Assembly: GCA_900553355.1 (NCBI GenBank)
Contig: USDK01000019.1
Coordinates: 1-44,736 of the forward strand
DNA: 44,736 nt
Direction: 5' to 3'
Source of the DNA: an uncultured Lachnospiraceae bacterium
GTDB lineage: Bacteria > Bacillota > Clostridia > Lachnospirales > Lachnospiraceae
Every line of letters begins with the position of its first letter. The first letter of the stretch is position 1. The notes under the pieces are model-generated. The model searched no databases. It was not told the DNA's origin and saw nothing but the letters and a program-made list of their open reading frames with translations. The position numbers and the translations under genes were made by a program. Positions 1 through 7,602 of the stretch are shown here, one piece after another.

Positions 1-1001
1 AGATATCTGCTGCACTGAAAGGAGCAGATATGGTATTCGTCACCTGCGGTATGGGAGGTGGAACCGGTACAGGAGCTACACCTGTGGTAGCCCGTATTGC
101 AAAAGAGCAGGGAGCTCTGACGGTAGGTGTTGTAACCAAACCGTTCAGTTTTGAGTCAAAGATCCGCATGAATAATGCGCTGGCAGGAATTGAAAAGTTA
201 AAAGAAAGTGTAGACACCTTGATTGTTATCCCGAATAATAAACTTCTGGAAGTTGTGGACAGGCGTACTACTATGCCTGAAGCACTGAAAAAGGCAGATG
301 AGGTATTGCAGCAGGGTATTCAGGGTATCACAGACCTGATCAATGTTCCGTCACTGATCAACCTGGACTTTGCGGATGTACAGACAGTCATGACAGACAA
401 GGGAATCGCACATATCGGTATCGGACAGGGACGTGGCGACGACAAGGCGCTGGAAGCTGTAAAGCAGGCAGTTGCCAGTCCGCTGCTTGAGACGACGATT
501 GCAGGCGCATCACATGTTATTATTAATGTATCTGGAGATATCACTCTGATGGATGCTTCTGATGCGGCTGAGTACGTACAGGAGCTTGCAGGAGAACAGG
601 CAAGTATTATCTTTGGAGCGATGTATGATGACTCCAGAGCAGATGAAGCAACGATCACGGTTATTGCAACCGGCCTTCATAATGCGGAAGGCAGTGCTTC
701 CAAGTTAAAGTCCAGACTGGAAAACCCAAGAATGTCTTCGGCAGGACATACAGCCGCACATTCTGCAACACATACGACGACACATTCCCAGAGTTATGAG
801 AGGCCGCATACAAGCACGACACCTTCTTCTCAGGGAAGCTCATCCAGGCTGGATCTTGGCATGGCGCCGACAAAGAACGGCGGCACGGCCAATGTGAAGA
901 AGCCGGCGGGTGGAACGGTTCCGACGCTGGAGACTCCAAAGACTCCGACCAGTAAGGTAAAGGAACAGTCGATCAAAATTCCGGATTTCTTCAAGAGATA
1001 A
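1..1001 (+). CDS. ftsZ: Cell division GTPase FtsZ, 5'-truncated by the window edge
   Basis: Tubulin-like GTPase that polymerises into the cytokinetic Z ring. The reading frame is open from the first bases (codons from position 3), so the N-terminal ~90 residues lie outside the window. The tubulin signature GGGTGTG is visible at about positions 55-76, followed by the conserved T7-loop region (NLDFADV) and the C-terminal tubulin-like domain. The last ~100 residues form a Ser/Thr/His/Pro-rich linker ending in a conserved-type tail (IKIPDFFKR) that would bind FtsA/SepF partners. The gene ends at a strong terminator and is followed by spoIIGA, a common clostridial arrangement. Identity is certain; only the start is missing. 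Confidence 0.97.
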   Translation, partial: ISAALKGADMVFVTCGMGGGTGTGATPVVARIAKEQGALTVGVVTKPFSFESKIRMNNALAGIEKLKESVDTLIVIPNNKLLEVVDRRTTMPEALKKADEVLQQGIQGITDLINVPSLINLDFADVQTVMTDKGIAHIGIGQGRGDDKALEAVKQAVASPLLETTIAGASHVIINVSGDITLMDASDAAEYVQELAGEQASIIFGAMYDDSRADEATITVIATGLHNAEGSASKLKSRLENPRMSSAGHTAAHSATHTTTHSQSYERPHTSTTPSSQGSSSRLDLGMAPTKNGGTANVKKPAGGTVPTLETPKTPTSKVKEQSIKIPDFFKR

Positions 1002-1021
1002 TCACGAAAAGCAATCTATTT

Positions 1022-1054
1022 CAGGCGTACTTTCTGGTACGCCTGATTCTTTCT
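1022..1054 (+). terminator. Intrinsic terminator of ftsZ
   Basis: A perfect 9-bp stem (CAGGCGTAC / GTACGCCTG) with a six-base loop lies 20 nt after the ftsZ stop and is followed by a T-rich tail (ATTCTTTCT). It separates vegetative ftsZ from the sporulation gene spoIIGA. Confidence 0.85.
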
Positions 1055-1122
1055 AAAATCATTGATATTCTTCAAAACTTTCATTTTTTATTATAATAGT
1101 GTTTCTATAGAAATTCTCAGCA

Positions 1123-1187
1123 TGTCGAAAAAAAGTGGAATCATGCCCCACCGTCTGACAAATTCTTTAATACCCAATCCGTATAAT
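1123..1187 (+). promoter_or_regulatory. Spo0A-type promoter of spoIIGA-sigE
   Basis: A perfect 0A box TGTCGAA (1123-1129) and a second box-like TGACAAA (1156-1162) overlap or precede a -35-like CTGACA (1155-1160) and a consensus -10 TATAAT (1182-1187). The -35 to -10 spacing is 21 bp, too long for ordinary sigma-A use. In Bacillus subtilis the spoIIG promoter is known for an abnormally long (22-bp) spacer and Spo0A sites reaching the -35 region, so the match in gene context, boxes and spacing is strong. That Spo0A~P activates this promoter is inferred. Confidence 0.75.
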
Positions 1188-1242
1188 AAAACTTGCCCAT
1201 GAATCCGGATGTCCGCTTCCAGATCAGGAGAGAAGGTGAAAT

Positions 1243-2034
1243 GTGTACTATGAATTGTACATAGATGTTTTTTTTGTGGAAAATTTCATGATGGATTTCC
1301 TTCTGCTTCTGCTGACCGGAAGGCTCATGAGGCGGCAGATAAAAAAGGGAAGGATATTTCTAGGGGCGTCAGCAGCCTCATTACTGACCTGCCTGATCAT
1401 AGCATCGCCTGTTCCCGGCGGAATTCTGAAGATGATACTTTTTCATGGACTTGTAAATGTTTTTATGCTAATGGTCGGACTTGGACTACGCACAGGGAGG
1501 GATTTCTTCCGTGCCTGGATCCTGCTGTATCTCGGAAGCTTCCTGATGGGGGGGATCCTGAATTTTTTCCGGCCATACATAAGGAACGCCGCCCTCTTTT
1601 TCTTTCTGGCAGTTTTTTCATATTTTCTGCTGTCCAGGATCTGGGATCTGATGGTGTCTGTTTCCAGACAGAAGGAATTTGAATGTACCGCAGTAGCCAG
1701 CTTCAGGGGCAGGAAGCAGGAGCTTCATGCCCTGATAGACAGCGGCAATACATTGAGAGATGAAAAAACAGGAAAACCTGTCCACATCATCGGCAGAAAC
1801 ACGGCAGAAAAACTGTGGGGAGACGAACCCGTAGACAGAGTCAGGTATGTGGGATATCACTCGGTAGGAAAAGAGAATGGCGTGATGCCGCTGCTGGAAA
1901 TTGACAGACTGGAGATATACAGGACGCATGGGAAGATGACCAGACCCTTCATCATAGACCAGCCGGAAGTGGCTGTCTGCAGCGAAGAGAAGGTCACAGA
2001 ACGATATGACATTATTTTGAATCTTGATATCTGA
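1243..2034 (+). CDS. spoIIGA: SpoIIGA, membrane aspartic protease that activates pro-sigma-E
   Basis: Sporulation sigma-E factor processing peptidase. The N-terminal half (residues ~5-135) holds about five hydrophobic membrane segments. The C-terminal half is a retropepsin-like domain with the active-site motif LIDSGNTL, putting the catalytic Asp at about residue 166. The family is expected to work as a dimer in the septal membrane, cleaving the pro-sequence of sigma-E on the mother-cell side. The start is a GTG at 1243 behind AGGAGAGAAGGTG; an ATG two bases upstream is in a dead frame. Length (263 aa) is slightly below the ~300 aa of the Bacillus protein. Its substrate gene sigE begins 19 nt after its stop. 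Confidence 0.93.
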   Translation: MYYELYIDVFFVENFMMDFLLLLLTGRLMRRQIKKGRIFLGASAASLLTCLIIASPVPGGILKMILFHGLVNVFMLMVGLGLRTGRDFFRAWILLYLGSFLMGGILNFFRPYIRNAALFFFLAVFSYFLLSRIWDLMVSVSRQKEFECTAVASFRGRKQELHALIDSGNTLRDEKTGKPVHIIGRNTAEKLWGDEPVDRVRYVGYHSVGKENGVMPLLEIDRLEIYRTHGKMTRPFIIDQPEVAVCSEEKVTERYDIILNLDI

Positions 2035-2052
2035 AATGGGAGGACTGAGAAC

Positions 2053-2793
2053 ATGATGATAAAAATGGCTGTACCACATCGATTTAAATTAAAGGTAGTA
2101 TCGGATTTCCGTACTCTTTTCTTTCCGGACCGCCGCGAGATCCATTACATAGGAGGGGCAGATATTCTTCCGGCGCCTCTGGATCTGGAAGAAGAGTCTG
2201 CAGCGATCTGCCAGCTTGGCTCTGAGAGGGATGAACAGGCCAGAAAGCTTCTGATTGAACATAATTTAAGGCTGGTAGTTTATATTGCTAAAAAATTTGA
2301 CAATACAGGGGTGGGAGTGGAAGATCTGATTTCCATCGGAACAATCGGGCTGATCAAAGCGATCAACACTTTCAATCCTCAGAAGAATATCAAATTGGCT
2401 ACATATGCCTCCCGGTGTATAGAAAACGAGATTTTGATGTATTTAAGAAGGAATAACAAGACGAAACTGGAGGTATCCATCGATGAGCCGTTGAATGTAG
2501 ACTGGGACGGAAATGAACTGCTGCTGTCCGATATCCTGGGGACGGAGGAGGATACTATTACCAGAGACCTGGAACAGGAGGCGGAGAGAAAGATGCTGCT
2601 TAGAGCCGTCGGACGTCTGTCGGGACGGGAACGGACCATCATACAGATGAGATTCGGCCTGGGAACGCCTGACGGAGAAGAAAAGACCCAGAAAGAGGTG
2701 GCAGATCTTCTGGGAATTTCTCAGTCATATATTTCCCGGCTGGAAAAAAAGATCATGAAGCGGCTGAAAAAAGAGATGGTAAAATATTCATAG
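2053..2793 (+). CDS. sigE: Sporulation sigma factor sigma-E (pro-form), mother-cell specific
   Basis: Sigma-70 family factor that drives early mother-cell transcription. Residues ~1-30 look like the pro-sequence (MMIKMAVPHRFKLK...), which keeps the factor inactive until SpoIIGA cuts it. Region 2 includes DLISIGTIGLIKA and the core/-10 binding stretch ending near RRN; region 4 carries the helix-turn-helix KEVADLLGISQSYISRLEKK. The 246-aa length fits the family. Co-transcription with spoIIGA from the Spo0A-type promoter is inferred from the 18-nt gap. ATG 2056 is an alternative start one codon later. Confidence 0.96.
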   Translation: MMIKMAVPHRFKLKVVSDFRTLFFPDRREIHYIGGADILPAPLDLEEESAAICQLGSERDEQARKLLIEHNLRLVVYIAKKFDNTGVGVEDLISIGTIGLIKAINTFNPQKNIKLATYASRCIENEILMYLRRNNKTKLEVSIDEPLNVDWDGNELLLSDILGTEEDTITRDLEQEAERKMLLRAVGRLSGRERTIIQMRFGLGTPDGEEKTQKEVADLLGISQSYISRLEKKIMKRLKKEMVKYS

Positions 2794-2841
2794 CAGGCTC
2801 CCTGGAAACATGCTACAATAAAAAGAAAAGGGGGTTATCCT

Positions 2842-4455
2842 ATGAGGCTGAGCTGTATCGGCGCGGCTCATGAGGTGACAGGAAGCTGCCATCTTCTGGA
2901 AGCGTGCGGGAAAAATATTTTGATAGACTGTGGAATGGAACAGGGACCGGATCTGTACGAAAATCAGGAGCTGTGTGTTTCACCGGGAGAGATTGATTTT
3001 ATCCTGCTGACTCACGCACACATTGATCATTCCGGCAACATTCCTCTCCTCTGTAAACAGGGATTTCAGGGAGATATTGTCACAACTTTTGCGACAGCTG
3101 ATCTGTGCAGCATTATGCTTCGTGACAGCGCCCATATCCAGGAGTCCGAGGCGCAGTGGAGGAACCGTAAGGCAAAACGAAGCGGAGGAGCTCTCTATGA
3201 ACCTGTTTATGGTATGCAGGATGCAGATGCAGCGATCAGTCTGCTTGCCCCCTGCGACTACGGACAACGGATCAATCTGTGCGAGGGCATAGAGGTCCGG
3301 TTCAATGATATCGGACACCTGCTGGGATCGGCCAGCATTGAGGTGTGGATCAACGAGGACGGAATCTCCAGAAAGATTGTATTTTCCGGAGATGTGGGAA
3401 ATACGGATCAGCCGATCCTGAAGGATCCGGAGCTGGTAAAAGAGGCGGACTATGTGGTGATCGAGTCGACCTACGGCGACCGGACTCATGGGGATGAAAG
3501 GCCAGACTATGTCAGAGAATTTACCCGGATCTTAAGGGAGACCTTTGAGCGGGGAGGCAATGTAGTGATCCCGTCTTTTGCCGTCGGGCGTACACAGGAG
3601 ATTCTGTATTTTATCCGTGAGATCAAGGAAAAGAACCTTCTGCCGGAGTATCCGGGATTTGAAGTCTACGTGGACAGTCCGCTGGCGATAGAGGCAACGA
3701 ATGTATTTAATAAAAACGTAAAGTCCTGTTTTGACGAAGAGGCACTTGCTCTGATCGAACAAGGGATCAATCCGCTGGTCTTCCCGGGTTTGAAGACAAC
3801 GATTACCAGCGAAGAGTCAAAAATGATTAATTTTGATGAAAAGCCAAAGGTTATTCTTTCTGCATCCGGTATGTGTGAGGCAGGCAGGATCCGTCATCAC
3901 CTGAAACATAATCTGTGGCGTCCGGAATGTACCATCTGCTTTGTCGGATACCAGGCAGCCGGAACTCTGGGGCGTAAGCTGATCGAAGGGGCTCAGAGTG
4001 TAAAGCTTTTTGGTGACAGTATTACCGTTAATGCAAAGATTGAGGTGCTTCAGGGAATCAGCGGACATGCAGATATGAACGGGCTGCTGGCATGGCTGAA
4101 GGGATTTCAGACAGAGCTTTTAAGGGTGATCGTGGTGCATGGAGAAGATACGGTGACGGATTCCTTTGCCCGTCTGGTGGAAGAAAAGATCGGCTGTCCG
4201 GCTTTTGCGCCTTACTCCGGGGGCTGTGTGGATCTGGCAGAAAACAAGATTTTGAGTGAAGGAGTCAGGGCACCCAAAAAGGCGGCAGAGAAGCCGGCCA
4301 GAAGCAGGGCGCAGGCGGCATTTGACCGGGTTGTCGCCGCCGCGAAGCGTCTGCTGGAGGTGGTATATAAAAACGAAGGCCTTGCCAATAAAGAACTGGC
4401 CAAGTTTGAAAGCCAGATTCAGAATCTGGCCGATAAATGGGACCGGGAAGATTAA
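2842..4455 (+). CDS. MBL-fold / beta-CASP metallo-hydrolase (RNA-processing type)
   Basis: Belongs to the metallo-beta-lactamase fold with beta-CASP insert, the group of CPSF-73-like RNases and RNase J relatives. The metal-binding motif HAHIDH is at residues 58-63, further ligands lie near DIGHLLGSA and FSGDVG, and the beta-CASP motifs include SFAVGRTQEIL, SASGMCEAGRIRHHL and ISGHADMNGLL. At 537 aa it is longer than minimal members. The last ~70 residues are Lys/Ala-rich with coiled-coil character. Likely an exo- or endoribonuclease; the substrate is not evident. It sits between sigE and sigG, 48 nt after sigE, and an upstream extended -10-like TGCTACAAT (2811-2819) may give it its own promoter. 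A sporulation role is possible but not shown. Confidence 0.88.
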   Translation: MRLSCIGAAHEVTGSCHLLEACGKNILIDCGMEQGPDLYENQELCVSPGEIDFILLTHAHIDHSGNIPLLCKQGFQGDIVTTFATADLCSIMLRDSAHIQESEAQWRNRKAKRSGGALYEPVYGMQDADAAISLLAPCDYGQRINLCEGIEVRFNDIGHLLGSASIEVWINEDGISRKIVFSGDVGNTDQPILKDPELVKEADYVVIESTYGDRTHGDERPDYVREFTRILRETFERGGNVVIPSFAVGRTQEILYFIREIKEKNLLPEYPGFEVYVDSPLAIEATNVFNKNVKSCFDEEALALIEQGINPLVFPGLKTTITSEESKMINFDEKPKVILSASGMCEAGRIRHHLKHNLWRPECTICFVGYQAAGTLGRKLIEGAQSVKLFGDSITVNAKIEVLQGISGHADMNGLLAWLKGFQTELLRVIVVHGEDTVTDSFARLVEEKIGCPAFAPYSGGCVDLAENKILSEGVRAPKKAAEKPARSRAQAAFDRVVAAAKRLLEVVYKNEGLANKELAKFESQIQNLADKWDRED

Positions 4456-4580
4456 GATCTTCAGGTTTTGTCAAGGACTAAAAGTTTTTTTATTTGTCTG
4501 GAAAAGAGAATAACAAAAAGCCATATGGAGAATCATTTTACTAGATAACTTACATTTATCTGGCAGGAGGTTCTTAGAAT

Positions 4581-5357
4581 ATGGCACAGGGAAAAGTAGA
4601 GATATGCGGGGTGAATACAGCAAAGCTTCCAATTCTGGCAGAGGAGGAAAAGGAAGCGCTGTTTGCCCGTATCAAGGCAGGAGATGAAAAGGCAAAAGAA
4701 GAATACATCAAGGGAAATCTAAGACTGGTCCTAAGTGTGATCAAACGGTTCGGAGGAAGTAATGAAAATCCGGACGATCTGTTTCAGATCGGCTGCATCG
4801 GACTGATCAAGGCGGTCAATAATTTTAATACAGAGCTGGATGTAAAGTTTTCTACTTATGCGGTCCCCATGATCATCGGGGAGATCCGCAGGTATATGCG
4901 GGACAATAATTCCATCCGCGTCAGCCGTTCGCTGAGGGATACGGCATATAAAGCGATCTATGCAAAGGAAAATTATGTAAAACGTCATTTGAAGGAGCCG
5001 ACCGTCCAGGAGATCGCAGAAGAGATTGGGATCTCCAAGGAAGATATCGTGTTTGCACTGGATGCGATCCAGGTTCCCATGAGCCTGCAGGAGCCGGTCT
5101 ACAATGACGGCGGCGACGCGCTGTACGTGATGGATCAGATCAGTGACAATAAAAACCGGGAAGAGAAATGGGTGGAGGATCTCTCCCTGGAAGCCGCTAT
5201 GGATCACCTGGGGGAAAGAGAACGTTATATTATCCGGCTTAGATTTTTTGAGGGGAAGACGCAGATGGAGGTAGCCGAAGATATCGGGATTTCACAGGCG
5301 CAGGTAAGCAGGCTGGAAAAGAATGCACTGCGTATCATGCGTCAGTATCTGAGCTGA
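4581..5357 (+). CDS. sigG: Sporulation sigma factor sigma-G, late forespore
   Basis: Sigma-70 family factor for late forespore genes. The N-terminal motif VEICGVNTAKLPIL is diagnostic of sigma-G and contributes to anti-sigma recognition. Region 2 (DDLFQIGCIGLIKAV, then KFSTYAVPMIIGEIRRYMRD), region 3 and the region-4 helix-turn-helix (MEVAEDIGISQAQVSRLEKNALR) are complete. There is no pro-sequence, as expected for sigma-G. 258 aa matches the family. The 125-nt leader should contain a sigma-F/sigma-G promoter, but I could not assign one with confidence. A terminator follows directly. Confidence 0.96.
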   Translation: MAQGKVEICGVNTAKLPILAEEEKEALFARIKAGDEKAKEEYIKGNLRLVLSVIKRFGGSNENPDDLFQIGCIGLIKAVNNFNTELDVKFSTYAVPMIIGEIRRYMRDNNSIRVSRSLRDTAYKAIYAKENYVKRHLKEPTVQEIAEEIGISKEDIVFALDAIQVPMSLQEPVYNDGGDALYVMDQISDNKNREEKWVEDLSLEAAMDHLGERERYIIRLRFFEGKTQMEVAEDIGISQAQVSRLEKNALRIMRQYLS

Positions 5358-5363
5358 CGGCAG

Positions 5364-5391
5364 GGCCGGCCATGACAGCCGGCCTTATTTT
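5364..5391 (+). terminator. Intrinsic terminator of sigG
   Basis: Perfect stem GGCCGGC / GCCGGCC with a 7-nt loop, followed by TTATTTT, starting 6 nt after the sigG stop. Confidence 0.85.
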
Positions 5392-5413
5392 GTGCAAAAA
5401 AGGATGAATAGTG

Positions 5414-5442
5414 TTGCATTTTTAAAGGACTCATACTATGAT
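5414..5442 (+). promoter_or_regulatory. Sigma-A-type promoter of the HAD phosphatase gene
   Basis: TTGCAT (5414-5419) and TATGAT (5437-5442) are separated by 17 bp and lie 21 bp before the start codon at 5464. Confidence 0.6.
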
Positions 5443-5463
5443 AGTGGCAGGAGGAGACTAAAA

Positions 5464-6111
5464 ATGAAGGCTTGTATTTTTGATTTGGACGGAACATTAA
5501 CAGATACGCTGGAATCCCTGGCGGTTTCTGTGAAAGCGACACTACGGGAAATGAACCTGCCTGAGATCACGACGGAGCAGTGCAGAAGGTTTGTAGGAGA
5601 CGGGGCCAGGGTGCTGATGGAAAGAGCGCTTCTGGCAGTAGGAGAAAAGGATCTTTCCAGGCTGGAGGAGAGCCTTTCCGTATACCGGCGTATATTTGAT
5701 GAAAATTGTACATATCATGTAACACCGTACCGGGGAATCCTTCCCTTGCTGGAAGATCTGAAAAAGGCAGGAGTAAAGCTGGCAGTGCTGTCAAATAAGC
5801 CCCATGAGCAGGCGGTAAAGGTAGTCCGGGAAATGTTTGGAGAAGGGACGTTTGATTATGTGTCCGGCCAGCAGGAAGGGATCAGGAAAAAACCGGATCC
5901 GGCAGGGGTAGTACACATTATGGAGACGCTTCAGATGAAGCCGGAGGACTGCCTCTATGTGGGAGATTCTGAGGTGGATGTACAGACAGGAAAGAACGCC
6001 GGGGTAAAAACGGTGATCGTCACCTGGGGATTCCGTACCAGAGAAGAATTAAAGGCCGCAGGTGCCGGGAACATGATCGACAGCCCGGAAGAATTGTTAC
6101 AGTATCTATAA
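5464..6111 (+). CDS. HAD-superfamily phosphatase, phosphoglycolate phosphatase-like
   Basis: Haloacid dehalogenase hydrolase with the nucleophile motif DLDGTLTDT at residues ~7-15, motif II in AVLSNKPHEQ, the motif III lysine in KKPDPAGV and acidic motif IV in YVGDSEVDV. A helical cap lies between motifs I and II, as in the Gph/PGP subfamily. Family members dephosphorylate small phosphometabolites such as 2-phosphoglycolate or pyrophosphate (PpaX); the substrate cannot be fixed from sequence. I placed the start at ATG 5464 behind AGGAGG; upstream in-frame codons would add a stretch overlapping the promoter. Product 215 aa, normal for the family. Confidence 0.88.
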   Translation: MKACIFDLDGTLTDTLESLAVSVKATLREMNLPEITTEQCRRFVGDGARVLMERALLAVGEKDLSRLEESLSVYRRIFDENCTYHVTPYRGILPLLEDLKKAGVKLAVLSNKPHEQAVKVVREMFGEGTFDYVSGQQEGIRKKPDPAGVVHIMETLQMKPEDCLYVGDSEVDVQTGKNAGVKTVIVTWGFRTREELKAAGAGNMIDSPEELLQYL

Positions 6112-6150
6112 ACGAAAGGTGAATGAGCGCTGCAGGGAGGGAAGTAAAAG

Positions 6151-6414
6151 ATGTATGAATATGATGAAGAATGCCTTAAGACATTTTTAAAGAACCAGGG
6201 GCAGTTATTTGATGAGCCGGTGGCAGAGACACTGGAGGAAGCGGAGGCTTTTCTGGAGGACTGCATGGCGGTGATAGCGGACAATATCGATGATGTCAGG
6301 ACTTTTCTGGAAGAGGAAGGAATGGATGTGGACGGGATGTCCCCGGATGAGATCGAGGAGGCTTCAGAAATCTTTGTGCTTCCCGATGGCCGTTATCTGA
6401 TCGTGGAAGGTTAG
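6151..6414 (+). CDS. Small acidic conserved protein of unknown function
   Basis: An 87-residue strongly acidic protein (MYEYDEECLKTFLKNQGQ...) with predicted helices and no membrane segment, signal peptide or metal motif. It has a good ribosome-binding site (GGGAGGGAAG) 6-7 nt before the ATG. It follows the HAD gene by 39 nt and is closed by a terminator, so it is probably the second gene of that transcript. I have the impression that similar short proteins recur in Lachnospiraceae, but I recognise no domain and assign no function. Confidence 0.75.
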   Translation: MYEYDEECLKTFLKNQGQLFDEPVAETLEEAEAFLEDCMAVIADNIDDVRTFLEEEGMDVDGMSPDEIEEASEIFVLPDGRYLIVEG

Positions 6415-6429
6415 AAGTCATAGAAAAGA

Positions 6430-6460
6430 GCCTCAGCTTTCATTGGCTGAGGCCTTTTTT
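6430..6460. terminator. Bidirectional terminator between convergent genes
   Basis: Stem GCCTCAGC / GCTGAGGC with an 8-nt loop, T-run CTTTTTT on the plus side and an A-rich plus-strand flank (U-rich in the minus transcript). The minus-strand gene stops inside the hairpin at 6433. Confidence 0.85.
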
Positions 6461-6870
6461 AATGCATCCTCAATAGCGCCCAGGATCAGCTGGGAGGTAT
6501 AGGGACTGTCAGACGAATATTGGATATTTTCCAGCGACTGGGTATCATAGATCTGTTCGGCGATATCTTCGATGGCAGGCTGTACCAGCGGATACATGGC
6601 AGCGACAGATTCATCCAGGTTGGAAAAGCGGATCGAGTTGATATGGGATTCATCCACAGTCACTTCTACTTCCAGGGCCGTGTTATTCAGCGTGACATCA
6701 GAGGTGTATACCCCTGGGATATATTTAGGCTCACTGTTTGATGAGTCTTTTTTATTTGGAAGAAACATAAATACCAGCAAAAGGATCAGAAGAATTGCCA
6801 GGGCCGCAAAAATGACCGTATATATGATCTCTTTCATGTGCAGTACAACGATTTTGGTTTTGGAACTCAT
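6433..6870 (-). CDS. Single-pass membrane protein with FMN-binding-like domain
   Basis: 145 aa. Residues ~12-38 form one hydrophobic segment (N-terminal anchor). The external part resembles the small FMN-binding (FMN_bind) fold seen in RnfG/NqrC-type proteins: YIPGVYTSDVTL, a central 'EVTVDESHINSIRF' strand pattern and a C-terminal 'YTSQLILGAIEDALKKA' helix. The covalent-flavin Ser/Thr motif is not clearly recognisable, so flavin binding is uncertain. Ribosome-binding site AAAGGAGG lies just upstream on the minus strand. It is monocistronic and convergent with the preceding operon. Function unknown. Confidence 0.75.
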   Translation of the reverse strand: MSSKTKIVVLHMKEIIYTVIFAALAILLILLLVFMFLPNKKDSSNSEPKYIPGVYTSDVTLNNTALEVEVTVDESHINSIRFSNLDESVAAMYPLVQPAIEDIAEQIYDTQSLENIQYSSDSPYTSQLILGAIEDALKKASANES

Positions 6871-6953
6871 AAAGACCTCCTTTATCAGATATCATGATCA
6901 TTACTTTCTATAATGTATGAGCAAAAGACCGAAATTATTCATGATATTTTTAC

Positions 6954-6982
6954 GTGACAAATGGAAAGGCTTCCTGTAGAAT
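6954..6982 (+). promoter_or_regulatory. Sigma-A-type promoter of pth-mfd
   Basis: GTGACA (6954-6959), 17-bp spacer, TAGAAT (6977-6982), 29 bp before the chosen pth start. Confidence 0.6.
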
Positions 6983-7011
6983 GATTAAAGATACAAAGAA
7001 GGGTGATGAAA

Positions 7012-7599
7012 ATGTTTATTATTGCAGGACTTGGAAATCCTACGTCTCAATATGAAGGAACGAGACATAATGTAGGATTTGAAGTGATAGATACACTGGC
7101 GGACAAATATAATATAGCGGTGGAGACAAGAAAAAGCCGGGCGCTGATCGGAAAAGGAATCATAGGCGGACAGAAGGTGATCCTTGCAAAGCCCCAGACT
7201 TATATGAACTTAAGCGGAGAAAGTATCGGAGCGCTTGTCAGCTACTATAAGGCAGATGAAGAACAGGAACTGCTGGTAATCTATGACGATATAAGCCTGG
7301 ACGTAGGACAGCTCAGGATTCGCAGGAAAGGAAGCGCAGGGGGGCACAACGGGATCAAAAATATCATCCGCCATCTGGGAACAGATGTGTTTCCGAGGAT
7401 AAAGATCGGCGTTGGAGAAAAGCCGAAAGGATACGACCTGGCAGATTATGTGCTGGGCCATTTCTCAAGGGAAGAACGTCTGTCCATGGAGGAAGGATAT
7501 CAGAAGGCGGCAGAAGCTGTGGAAATGATCGTCAGGGGAGAACTGGACGCAGCGATGAATATGTATAATAAAAAGAGTAAGCCTAAGGAGGCCAGGTAA
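7012..7599 (+). CDS. pth: Peptidyl-tRNA hydrolase
   Basis: Releases tRNA from prematurely dropped peptidyl-tRNA. The bacterial Pth signature is complete: GLGNPTSQYEGTRHNVGF with the catalytic His (HN), KPQTYMNLSGES, DDISLDVGQLRIRRKGSAGGHNGIKNI and the C-terminal lid. I chose ATG 7012 because it gives the family start MFIIAGLGNP and sits 8 nt after AGAAGGG; GTG 7003 and ATG 7006 are in the same frame and remain possible. 195 aa is normal. It is 3 nt upstream of mfd, a conserved pth-mfd pair in Firmicutes. Confidence 0.96.
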   Translation: MFIIAGLGNPTSQYEGTRHNVGFEVIDTLADKYNIAVETRKSRALIGKGIIGGQKVILAKPQTYMNLSGESIGALVSYYKADEEQELLVIYDDISLDVGQLRIRRKGSAGGHNGIKNIIRHLGTDVFPRIKIGVGEKPKGYDLADYVLGHFSREERLSMEEGYQKAAEAVEMIVRGELDAAMNMYNKKSKPKEAR

Positions 7600-7602
7600 C
7601 AG

